DNA of 21,768 nt from Clostridiales bacterium UBA4706. Lineage in GTDB: Bacteria; Bacillota; Clostridia; Oscillospirales; Oscillospiraceae. Under the pieces are notes generated by a model. It was given only the letters and a program-made list of their open reading frames with translations. It searched no databases and was not told where the DNA came from. Made by a program: the position numbers and the translations under genes. The stretch lies in assembly GCA_002404605.1 (NCBI GenBank), contig DHKA01000033.1, positions 1 through 21,768 of the forward strand, written 5' to 3'. Shown piece after piece: positions 13,683 through 21,063 of this stretch (position 1 is its first letter; every line of letters begins with the position of its first letter).

Positions 13683-14678
13683 GTGAAGCGCTCGGAGCTG
13701 CCGCTCCTGCTCCCCGGGATCGTGCTGCTGCTCGCGGCGGCGGCGTATGCCCTGCTCTTTTTCACCTCCCGCGCCGAGGAAGAGCCGATGGCGGTGTGCA
13801 CCGCCGCGCTCTGGCGGGATACGCTGCCGCTCGAGGGCGCCGTCCGGCGCAGCGAAACACCCGTCCCCGTGCCGGCGGGACGCCTTGTCCCGCTCGTTCC
13901 GGCGGGGACGCGCGTCGCGGCCGGGGAGCCGGTCGCACTCGCGGGGGAGACCGGGGAGGACTATTTCCGCGCCGCGCTCCTCCTGCGCGTGCGCGCGGAG
14001 CTCGCCTCCGGCACGCTGCCCGGGCCGGACGGACAGGCTCTGCGCTCGCTTTCCGGATCGCTCGCCCGGCGGGACTTTTCCGCGCTCGGCGCAGCGTTGC
14101 CGGAAGCGCGGCGCTCGCTCGGCTATGCCGCGACGGGCGGCAACGCCCTCCGGCAGGAGGAAGAAGCGCTCGTCGCCGCCGGAGCGGAGAAGGCGGTCGT
14201 CCGCGCCCCGTGCGCAGGATATCTCTCCGCCGGGGCGGACGGCGCGATGGCCGTCGTGTCCGACAGCGGCTGGACGTTTACCGCGCCGCTCAATGAGAAG
14301 ATCGCGGCGCGCCTGCCGGAGAGCGCCAGCGCCGTGCTTCTTCTGCCGGACGAAACGCGCGTCACCGCCGCGGTGCGCCGGACGGACGAGGGGGAGGCGG
14401 TCTTTTCCTGCGGTACGCACCTGGGGAGCGTTCTCTCCCTGAACGAATCCACGCTCACGGTGCTTCTGGCCGAGTGGGAGGGCTATTCGGTGCCGGAATC
14501 GGCCATTCTGCCGGGCGAGGACGGCGACATTATCTGCCGCGTGTCCGGCCCGGTGCGGGAATATGTCCCGGTCACGGTGCTCGCGCGGCGCGGCGGCGCG
14601 GCGCTCATCACATCGCCCATGCTGCGCAGCGGCAGCACCGTGCTGCTTTTCCCCGCGGCGGACGCCGCGCCACCCTGA
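13683..14678 (+). CDS. HlyD-like membrane protein with split biotinyl-lipoyl-type domain
   Basis: This 331-residue protein has one N-terminal transmembrane helix (about residues 6-28) and an extracytoplasmic part. Segment one (TPVPVPAGRLVPLVPAGTRV to GEPVALAGE) and segment two (VRAPCAGYLSAGADGAMAVV) look like the two halves of a barrel-sandwich hybrid domain, separated by a helical stretch. A beta domain follows (VPESAILPGEDGD, PVTVLARRG). This is the order of HlyD-type periplasmic adaptors, but the helical hairpin is short and no partner transporter or ABC protein is nearby. Its role is unknown; its place between hfq and yggS-sepF hints at an envelope or division task. The start is a GTG at 13683 with a weak ribosome site (AAGAGC). 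The gene is among the most GC-rich parts of the window. Confidence 0.72.
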   Translation: MKRSELPLLLPGIVLLLAAAAYALLFFTSRAEEEPMAVCTAALWRDTLPLEGAVRRSETPVPVPAGRLVPLVPAGTRVAAGEPVALAGETGEDYFRAALLLRVRAELASGTLPGPDGQALRSLSGSLARRDFSALGAALPEARRSLGYAATGGNALRQEEEALVAAGAEKAVVRAPCAGYLSAGADGAMAVVSDSGWTFTAPLNEKIAARLPESASAVLLLPDETRVTAAVRRTDEGEAVFSCGTHLGSVLSLNESTLTVLLAEWEGYSVPESAILPGEDGDIICRVSGPVREYVPVTVLARRGGAALITSPMLRSGSTVLLFPAADAAPP

Positions 14679-14727
14679 AGTAAAATACCCTTATCCTTTT
14701 CAATACGTTTCGGGAGGACAGAAAGAT

Positions 14728-15456
14728 ATGAGCATCACCGAAAATGTGCGCATCGCCCGGCAGAAGATCAACGCCGCCGCCGAGAGCGCCGGGCGCTCCG
14801 GCAGCGAGGTGCGCCTTCTCGCCGCAACGAAGATGAACGGCCCGGAGGCCGTGCAGGAGGCGATCCGCGCCGGCGTGGACATCTGCGCGGAAAACCGCGT
14901 GCAGGAGTTTCTTTCCAAAAACGCCGTGAACGCATATGCCCCCTGCTGCGTCCATTTCATAGGGCATTTGCAGAAAAACAAGGTGAAATACCTCGTCGGC
15001 GCGGTGGAGCTGATCCACTCGGTCGATTCCCCGGAGCTGATGGACGCGATCTCGCGCCGTGCCGTCTCGCTCGGCACCGTGCAGGACGTGCTGCTGGAGG
15101 TGAACATCGGCGGCGAGGCGTCCAAAAGCGGCGTTTCGCCGGACGGACTCGAGGCGCTTCTCGCCCACGCCGCGCTCTGCCCCGGCCTTTGCGTGAAGGG
15201 ACTGATGACGATCCCGCCCGCCGTGAGCGCCGGAGAAGAAAATCGTTGGTATTTCCGACGAATGTATGAGCTTTTTGTTGACATCCGCCGGAAAACATAC
15301 GATAATGTAATAATGGCTGAGCTGTCGATGGGTATGAGCGGTGACTACGAAGAAGCCGTGCGCTGCGGCGCGACCATCGTCCGTCTGGGAACGGCGCTGT
15401 TCGGCCCCCGGAATTACGATTTGCAGGAGGCGCCCCCGTATGGGACTATTGGATGA
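14728..15456 (+). CDS. yggS: YggS/YlmE family PLP-binding protein
   Basis: This 242-residue cytosolic protein is of the alanine-racemase-like TIM-barrel fold that carries pyridoxal phosphate and keeps PLP and amino-acid pools balanced; it has no known catalytic activity. The cofactor Lys is Lys35 in LLAATKMN. Other family signatures are ENRVQEFLSK, HFIGHLQKNKVK, IHSVDS, VNIGGEASKSG, GLMTIPP, LSMGMSGDYEEAV and VRLGTALFGPR. The start is ATG 14728 with GGGAGGA nine bases upstream; the frame is open from 14563 but that part overlaps the previous gene. Its end overlaps the sepF start by 17 bases, which suggests translational coupling, and yggS next to sepF is a widely conserved arrangement. Confidence 0.96.
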   Translation: MSITENVRIARQKINAAAESAGRSGSEVRLLAATKMNGPEAVQEAIRAGVDICAENRVQEFLSKNAVNAYAPCCVHFIGHLQKNKVKYLVGAVELIHSVDSPELMDAISRRAVSLGTVQDVLLEVNIGGEASKSGVSPDGLEALLAHAALCPGLCVKGLMTIPPAVSAGEENRWYFRRMYELFVDIRRKTYDNVIMAELSMGMSGDYEEAVRCGATIVRLGTALFGPRNYDLQEAPPYGTIG

Positions 15457-16087
15457 GCTGAAAAAACTGACGAAACCCTACGACGACGAGGACTATCTTG
15501 AGGAAGATCTCGCCGAGCCGGTACGCGCGCCGAGCCGCGCGGCGGACGCGCGCTCCTACGCTTCCTATGCCGAAGCGCCGCGCAGCGCCGAACCCGTGCA
15601 GCCGACCCGCCGGCCGTATGTATTCTCTAACCAGCGCGCCGCGCGGCAGCAGCAGACCGCCGACCCTTACGCGCAGCAGGACTACGGCTACGCCCAGCAG
15701 GGCTATGCGCCGCAGGGCTACGCCCCCGACCCCTACGCCCGCTCCGGCTACGCGCCCGATCCCTACGCCCAGCAGGGCTATGCCGCGCCCGCCCGCCAGC
15801 AGAGCAGCGGCGCGCAGCCGAAGCTGCTGCTCGTGCATCCCGACCGGTTTGAGCAGGCCGCGGACATTGCCGACCGCATTGCCGAACGCAACGCGATCGT
15901 GCTCAATCTGGAGACCGCGCCGAAGGATCTGACCCGCCGCATGCTCGACTTCCTCTCGGGCGTTACGTATGCGCTCGGCGGCAAGGTCAAGAAGGTCTCC
16001 GGCAGCACCTACATCATCACCCCCGCCGGGATGGATTTTATGGGCGACAGCGGCGACGCCGTTGAGTCCAAGGAAAAGTATTTTTAA
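15440..16087 (+). CDS. sepF: Cell division protein SepF
   Basis: SepF polymerises under FtsZ and ties the Z ring to the membrane. The 215-residue protein begins with the amphipathic membrane-targeting segment MGLLDELKKLTKPYDDEDYL. Residues about 75-116 form a Tyr/Gln/Pro/Ala low-complexity linker made of repeats such as YAQQGY and APDPYA. The SepF domain follows from 127 (PKLLLVHPDRF, IAERNAIVLNLE, RRMLDFLSGVTYALGG, GSTYIITP). The family is usually about 150 residues, so the linker accounts for the extra length. The start is ATG 15440 with AGGAGG nine bases upstream inside yggS; the frame extends upstream but lacks SepF-like residues. ylmG and ylmH, which often follow, are absent. Confidence 0.97.
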   Translation: MGLLDELKKLTKPYDDEDYLEEDLAEPVRAPSRAADARSYASYAEAPRSAEPVQPTRRPYVFSNQRAARQQQTADPYAQQDYGYAQQGYAPQGYAPDPYARSGYAPDPYAQQGYAAPARQQSSGAQPKLLLVHPDRFEQAADIADRIAERNAIVLNLETAPKDLTRRMLDFLSGVTYALGGKVKKVSGSTYIITPAGMDFMGDSGDAVESKEKYF

Positions 16088-16154
16088 TTTGAGCGTTTCC
16101 GCGCCCCACGGCGCTGACAGATAGTAAGCAGAATCCGGAAAGGAGTAGAAAGAT

Positions 16155-16910
16155 ATGATCACTGCCCAGGACATCCGCGAAAAATGTTTTGAGAAGGCCC
16201 GCATCGGCGGGTACGCCATGGACGAGGTCGATGATTTTCTCGATGAACTCGCCAACGACGCCGCCGCCTCCCAGAAGGAGATCGCCACGCTCAACGCGAA
16301 GATGAAATATCTTGCCGACAAGATCCGCGAGTATCAGGGTTCGGAAGAGGCCATGAACATGGCGCTCGTCTCCGCGCAAAAGCTCGCCAAGAACATCGAA
16401 GAGGACGCCCGCGCCAAGGCGGAAGCCCTCGTCGCCTCGGCGCAGAAGGAAGCCGACGAGATCCTCGCCGCCGCCAAAGCCGAGTCGGACCGCACCATCG
16501 GCGAGATCGAAACCAAGCGCAAGGCGGAAGAGCTGCGCTACCAGAAGGCGCACGCCGCCGCCGCGGAATACATTCAGAAGGTCCGCATGCTGCTCGACCG
16601 CGAGCAGACCTTCCTCACTACGCTCTCCGACGCCGATCTTACCGGCGCGGTCGTGACGCCCGCGCCCGCCGCGAAGAAGGCGATCGCCGCCCCCGCGGAA
16701 GAGGTCGAGGCTGAGCCCGTCGAGGAGGAAGTCCTCCCCGCCGCCGAGCCGGAAGCGGAGCCCAAGACCGAGCCGGAAGCGGAAGAAGAGGAGTCCCCTC
16801 TCTACCCGGACGCCGCCGAGGACGAGCAGGACTACGTCAAGGCGTTTGAAAACGCCGTGTATCAGAAGCCCGAGGACGCCGACGCCGACGCGCCGAAGAT
16901 CAAGTTCTGA
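16155..16910 (+). CDS. divIVA: DivIVA-family cell division/polarity protein
   Basis: DivIVA proteins bind curved membrane at poles and septa and recruit division or wall-growth factors. This 251-residue protein starts with the family N-domain (MITAQDIREKCFEKARIGGY then AMDEVDDFLDEL). A long Ala/Glu/Lys-rich coiled coil runs to about residue 155. The tail from about 165 is very acidic and Pro/Ala-rich (EEVEAEPVEEEVLPAAEPEA). AAAGGAG (16139-16145) precedes the ATG by nine bases. It sits between sepF and ileS as in Bacillus. The 67-base gap after sepF holds only a small GCGCC/GGCGC hairpin at 16101-16114. Confidence 0.94.
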   Translation: MITAQDIREKCFEKARIGGYAMDEVDDFLDELANDAAASQKEIATLNAKMKYLADKIREYQGSEEAMNMALVSAQKLAKNIEEDARAKAEALVASAQKEADEILAAAKAESDRTIGEIETKRKAEELRYQKAHAAAAEYIQKVRMLLDREQTFLTTLSDADLTGAVVTPAPAAKKAIAAPAEEVEAEPVEEEVLPAAEPEAEPKTEPEAEEEESPLYPDAAEDEQDYVKAFENAVYQKPEDADADAPKIKF

Positions 16911-16920
16911 TAATTTAAAA

Positions 16921-16961
16921 AGAAAAACCCACAGGGCGGGGCTATGACGGCCCCGCTCTGT
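16921..16961 (-). terminator. Minus-strand intrinsic terminator between divIVA and ileS
   Basis: ACAGGGCGGGGC (16931-16942) pairs with GCCCCGCTCTGT (16950-16961), with one G-U wobble. On the plus strand no T run follows, so divIVA-ileS transcription can pass. On the minus strand the stem is followed by GGGTTTTTCTTTTT (16930-16917), a typical terminator. No minus-strand gene ends here, so the target would be antisense transcription entering from ileS. Confidence 0.55.
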
Positions 16962-16987
16962 CAGCGAATGGAGAGAATTGCACAGCT

Positions 16988-19771
16988 ATGGACTACAATG
17001 CCACCGTAAATCTGCCGAAAACCGCTTTCCCCATGCGTGCCGGTCTGCCCGCGCGTGAGCCGGGCATGCTCAAATCCTGGTACGACATGGATCTTTACCA
17101 CGAGACCCTCCGCCGCAACGAGGGCAAACCCCTCTTCATTCTGCACGACGGCCCTCCGTTCTCGAACGGCAATCTGCACATGGGCCACGCGCTGAACAAG
17201 TGCCTGAAGGACTTCATCTGCCGCTACAAATCCATGACCGGCTACAAAGTCCCCTACACCCCCGGCTGGGACAACCACGGCATGCCCATCGAGTCCGCCA
17301 TCATCAAGGAGCAGCGGCTCAACCGCAAAGCCATGAGCGTGAGCGAGTTCCGCTCCGCCTGCCACCGCTATGCCGAAAAGTACGTCGGCATCCAGCGCGA
17401 GGGCTTCCAGCGCCTCGGCGTGCTCGGCGACTGGGATCATCCGTATCTCACCATGGACCCGAAGTTTGAAGCCGAAGAGGTCAAGGTGTTCGGGAAGATG
17501 TACGAGAAGGGCTACATCTACAAGGGCCTCAAGCCCGTGTACTGGTGCCCGAACGACGAGACCGCCCTCGCCGAGGCGGAGATCGAGTATCAGGACGATC
17601 CGTGCACCACGGTGTACGTCAAGTTCCCGATGCACGACGATCTCGGCAAGCTCTCCCACATCGACCACAGTAAGCTCTACTTCCTCATCTGGACGACGAC
17701 GATCTGGACGCTGCCGGGCAACCTCGGCATCAGCCTGCACCCGAGAGAGAGCTACGCGCTCGTCAGGGCCGATAACGGCGAGATCTACATCGTCGCGGAA
17801 GCGCTCGCCGAGAAGGTCATGCGCGTCGGCGGCATCGAGAAGTATGAAATTCTCGAAACGCACCCCGGCTCGTTCTTTGAGAACATGCTCGCCGATCACC
17901 CGTTCCTGCCGAAGACGTCCCGCCTGCTCAACGCCGAGTATGTCACGATGGACTCCGGCACGGGCTGCGTCCACACCGCGCCCGGCTTCGGCGCGGACGA
18001 CTACCAGACCTGCCGCCGCTACGGTATGGACATGATCGTCCCCGTGGACGACCAGGGCCGCCACACCGATTACGCCGGCAAGTACGCCGGCATGAAGACC
18101 GAGGAGTCCAACCCGGTCATTCTTGAGGATATGCGCGAGAGCGGCATGCTCTTTGCGAGCGAGGATATCGTCCACAGCTACCCGCACTGCTGGCGCTGCC
18201 ACAAGCCCATCATCTTCCGCGCCACGCCGCAGTGGTTCTGCTCGGTCGATACGTTCAAGGACGACGCCTGCGCCGCCGCGGACAAGGTCATCTGGCACCC
18301 CGGCTGGGGCCATGACCGCATGCTCTCCATGATCCGCGAGCGCGCCGACTGGTGCATCTCCCGCCAGCGCCGCTGGGGTCTGCCCATCCCGGTGTTCTAC
18401 TGCGCCGACTGCGGCAAGCCCGTATGCACCCCGGAGACTATCGAGAAGGTCTCCCGTCTCTTCGGCGAGCACGGCTCGAACATCTGGTTCGACGCCGAGG
18501 CGAAGGATCTCCTGCCGGACGGCTTCACCTGCCCGCACTGCGGCGGCAGCACCGGCTTCACCAAGGAGACCGACACGCTCGACGGCTGGTTTGATTCCGG
18601 CAGCACCCACATTGCCTCCATGCTGCTCGACGCCCCCGGCGTATGGCCGGCGGACGTGTATCTGGAGGGCGGCGATCAGTACCGCGGCTGGTTTCAGTCG
18701 TCGCTGCTGACCGGCGTTGCGGTGCGCGGCGACGCGCCCTACCGCGAGGTGCTCACCCACGGCTGGACCGTGGACGGTGAGGGCCGCGTCATGCACAAGT
18801 CTCTCGGCAACGGCATCGCCCCGGGCGACATCATCCCCAAGTACGGCGCGGACATCATCCGCCTCTGGGCGGCGAGCGCCGACTATACGCAGGACATGCG
18901 CTGCTCGGACAACATCTTCAAGCAGCTCTCCGATAAGTATCTCAAGATCCGCAACACCGCGCGCTACATTCTCGGCAACCTCGACGGGTTCGATCCCGCC
19001 GAGAGCGTCGCCTTTGCGGATATGCTGCCGCTCGACAAGTGGGCCGTCAGCCGTCTGCAGGATCTCATCGAGCGCGTCCGCACCGCTTACGACAACTACG
19101 AATTCCACACCGCCACCTACGCCATCCACAATTTCTGCGTGGTGGAAATGTCGAACTTCTATCTGGACGTTATCAAGGACCGCCTCTACTGCGACAGCCG
19201 CGAGAGCACCTCCCGCCGCAGCGCCCAGACCGCGATCTACCTGGTGCTCGACGCGATGACCCGTCTGCTCGCGCCGGTGCTCTGCTTCACCGCCGATGAG
19301 ATCTGGCTCGCCATGCCGCACACCGAAACCGAGGACGCGCGCGCCGTCGCGCTCAACGACATGCACGAAGCCAACAATGCACTCCGTCTCTCCGAGAGCG
19401 AGGAAGCGCACTGGAGCAAGGTCATGCGCGTGCGCGCCGACGTGAACAAGGCGCTCGAGCTTGCCCGCGCGGAAAAGCTCATCGGCAAGCCGCTCGACGC
19501 GCGCGTGACGCTCTATGTGTCCGAGGCCGCGTCCGAGCCGTTCGCGGAGCTGGAGAGCGAGGATCTCGCGCCGCTTTGCATCGTGTCCGAGCTGAAGATC
19601 GTCCACGGCGCCGGGGAAGGCGTCCGCGGCGAGAACTTCGACGGGCTCACCGTCCACGTCGAGCCGAGCGCCCTGCCGCGCTGCGCGCGCTGCTGGACGC
19701 GCTCTGCGACCGTCGGCACGAACGAAAAGCACCCGACGCTCTGCGCAAGATGCGCCGGCGTTGTAGGCTAA
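16988..19771 (+). CDS. ileS: Isoleucine-tRNA ligase
   Basis: IleRS charges tRNA-Ile and edits mis-activated valine. The 927-residue length is typical for the bacterial type. The class I signature HMGH lies at 64-67 (SNGNLHMGHALNK). The CP1 editing region follows, then WCISRQRRWGLPIPVFYC. The second catalytic motif is VMHKSLGN, with Met602-His603-Lys604-Ser605-Leu606 in place of the usual KMSKS; the essential second Lys is kept. The anticodon-binding domain and a C-terminal zinc site (Cys899, Cys902, Cys919, Cys922) complete the protein. The start fits the family N-terminus (PKTxFPMRAGLPxREP), although GGAG is 14 bases upstream, which is long. No T-box leader is visible in the 77-base gap, so it is probably transcribed with divIVA. 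A terminator hairpin follows the stop at once. Confidence 0.97.
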   Translation: MDYNATVNLPKTAFPMRAGLPAREPGMLKSWYDMDLYHETLRRNEGKPLFILHDGPPFSNGNLHMGHALNKCLKDFICRYKSMTGYKVPYTPGWDNHGMPIESAIIKEQRLNRKAMSVSEFRSACHRYAEKYVGIQREGFQRLGVLGDWDHPYLTMDPKFEAEEVKVFGKMYEKGYIYKGLKPVYWCPNDETALAEAEIEYQDDPCTTVYVKFPMHDDLGKLSHIDHSKLYFLIWTTTIWTLPGNLGISLHPRESYALVRADNGEIYIVAEALAEKVMRVGGIEKYEILETHPGSFFENMLADHPFLPKTSRLLNAEYVTMDSGTGCVHTAPGFGADDYQTCRRYGMDMIVPVDDQGRHTDYAGKYAGMKTEESNPVILEDMRESGMLFASEDIVHSYPHCWRCHKPIIFRATPQWFCSVDTFKDDACAAADKVIWHPGWGHDRMLSMIRERADWCISRQRRWGLPIPVFYCADCGKPVCTPETIEKVSRLFGEHGSNIWFDAEAKDLLPDGFTCPHCGGSTGFTKETDTLDGWFDSGSTHIASMLLDAPGVWPADVYLEGGDQYRGWFQSSLLTGVAVRGDAPYREVLTHGWTVDGEGRVMHKSLGNGIAPGDIIPKYGADIIRLWAASADYTQDMRCSDNIFKQLSDKYLKIRNTARYILGNLDGFDPAESVAFADMLPLDKWAVSRLQDLIERVRTAYDNYEFHTATYAIHNFCVVEMSNFYLDVIKDRLYCDSRESTSRRSAQTAIYLVLDAMTRLLAPVLCFTADEIWLAMPHTETEDARAVALNDMHEANNALRLSESEEAHWSKVMRVRADVNKALELARAEKLIGKPLDARVTLYVSEAASEPFAELESEDLAPLCIVSELKIVHGAGEGVRGENFDGLTVHVEPSALPRCARCWTRSATVGTNEKHPTLCARCAGVVG

Positions 19772-19775
19772 CGCC

Positions 19776-19949
19776 GTCAAACAAACCCCACTCCGTTGAG
19801 GGGTTTGTTTGAGGGGATAGCGGCTCGCCGCAGCGCATTCGCTTACGCTCGCACGTTTGCGAGCCGAGAAGTATTTTCCCCGACGCACATGTCGCCGGGG
19901 AAGATGATTCAAAATTTATTTGCGCCTGCGGGCGCAAACTCTGCGAGGC
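19776..19949 (-). repeat. Structured ~172-base dispersed repeat, copy 2 (inverted)
   Basis: This is the reverse complement of the element at 13153-13323, placed between ileS and lspA. The terminal CAAACAAACCCC hairpin, the GATAGCGGCTCGCCGCAGCGC stretch and the TTTGCGCC hairpin are close to identical. In the central hairpin copy 1 has CTCC/GGAG and copy 2 CCCC/GGGG, so both strands of the stem changed together. The two copies flank hfq to ileS. Confidence 0.92.
19778..19811. terminator. Bidirectional terminator-like hairpin after ileS, part of repeat copy 2
   Basis: CAAACAAACCCC (19778-19789) pairs with GGGGTTTGTTTG (19800-19811), starting six bases after the ileS stop. It is the same stem as at 13288-13321. 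Here it is well placed to end the long miaA/hfq-to-ileS transcript. Confidence 0.68.
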
Positions 19950-19995
19950 ATTTCCTCCGTTTTGTACTTCCGATAGAGAAAGGAGAATCTGATTC

Positions 19996-21063
19996 ATGGT
20001 TTATGGTATCATCGGGCTTCTGGCTCTGCTGGTCGATCAGTTCCTCAAATTCTGGACGGTGTCCAACGTTGCGCTGAACACCGGCATCCGGCCGCTGATC
20101 CCCGGCGTTCTCCACATTACGTACATCAAAAATTTCGGCGCCGTATTCGGCGTGATGTCCGGCTTCGGCGCGCTGCGCTGGATCCTGCTCGTTCTGCTGC
20201 TCGCTTTCACGGCGCTCATGGTGTTCGCCTTCATCAAGGGCTATTTCCGCACCGGCTTCATCAAGATCTCCGGCGCGCTGCTGCTCGCGGGGCTTCTCGG
20301 CAACGGTCTTGACCGCGCGATCTACGGCTACGTGCCCGACATCTTCGAGTTTGAGTTCGTGAACTTCGCCATTTTCAATCTGGCGGACGTGCTCGTGCTC
20401 GTCGGCGGCATTCTCTTCGTCGTGGCGATCCTGACCGGCGGTCTCCGCCGCGCGGACGAGTTTGACGATTACGAAGAGGAAGAAGCGCCCGTGCGCTCTT
20501 CCCGCCGCCGCGAATATGACGACGAGCCGGTTTCCCGCCGCGCATCCCATGCCGCAGAGGAAGCCCCCGTGCGCCGCACCGCGCCGCGTCCCGCCGCGCC
20601 CACAACGGCAGCTCCGTCCGCCCGCGGCACCGCCGCGCCTTCCCCGTCGCGTCAGCGCGCCGCCGGGAACGGTGTTCCGGCCGCACAGCCGCGCGTGAAA
20701 CGCGTCATTGACGAGAACAGCGTTCCCGTGCCGGTCCGTCCGGCAGCGCGTACCGCCGTTCCGGTGCAGCGTACTGCCGAAACACAGCGCGCCGCCGAGA
20801 CCGTCCGCCGCACAGCGGCCGCGCCCGCTGCGGCTCCGGCTGCCCCGGTAACGCGCGCCGATCTTGCCGCGCAGAACGAAGTCACGGTGCGCACCGTGGC
20901 GCGCCCGTCGGCAAGCGCGAAACCCGCCGCGCCCAAGACTGTCCCGGCTCCGGCTCCCGTAAGAGAGACGCCGAAGGCTGCCGCCGCGCCCGTGAAGGAA
21001 ACGCCGAAGGCTGCTCCGGCGGAAGAGTTCGATCTCGACTCCATTCTCGCGGAGTTCAAATGA
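19996..21063 (+). CDS. lspA: Lipoprotein signal peptidase LspA with long disordered C-terminal tail
   Basis: LspA cuts signal peptides from prolipoproteins in the membrane, such as the one at 451-3456. The first ~150 residues are a complete LspA: four hydrophobic segments, LVDQFLKFW near the start, YIKNFGAVFG, and the two catalytic aspartates Asp106 (GNGLDRAIYG) and Asp131 (FNLADVLVLVG). A ~200-residue tail rich in Ala, Pro, Arg and Glu follows and ends with EEFDLDSILAEFK. Normal LspA is about 150-170 residues, so the tail more than doubles it. The reading frame stays open and coding-like to the TGA, which overlaps the next start codon, so this is not a frameshift. The tail should lie in the cytosol. 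GAAAGGAG (19978-19985) precedes ATG 19996. Confidence 0.93.
   Translation: MVYGIIGLLALLVDQFLKFWTVSNVALNTGIRPLIPGVLHITYIKNFGAVFGVMSGFGALRWILLVLLLAFTALMVFAFIKGYFRTGFIKISGALLLAGLLGNGLDRAIYGYVPDIFEFEFVNFAIFNLADVLVLVGGILFVVAILTGGLRRADEFDDYEEEEAPVRSSRRREYDDEPVSRRASHAAEEAPVRRTAPRPAAPTTAAPSARGTAAPSPSRQRAAGNGVPAAQPRVKRVIDENSVPVPVRPAARTAVPVQRTAETQRAAETVRRTAAAPAAAPAAPVTRADLAAQNEVTVRTVARPSASAKPAAPKTVPAPAPVRETPKAAAAPVKETPKAAPAEEFDLDSILAEFK

Noticed and set aside
16101..16114. GCGCC/GGCGC hairpin between sepF and divIVA as a terminator
   Set aside because: The stem is only five pairs and no T tract follows; divIVA is probably transcribed through it.
16911..16987. T-box riboswitch upstream of ileS
   Set aside because: The gap is 77 bases, has no T-box-like TGGNACCGCG sequence and no plus-strand terminator/antiterminator pair.
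16961..19912. 983-codon open frame on the minus strand opposite ileS
   Set aside because: It is the mirror of a high-GC, well-supported ileS. The product has no domain pattern, and its first residues come from the repeat copy at 19776.
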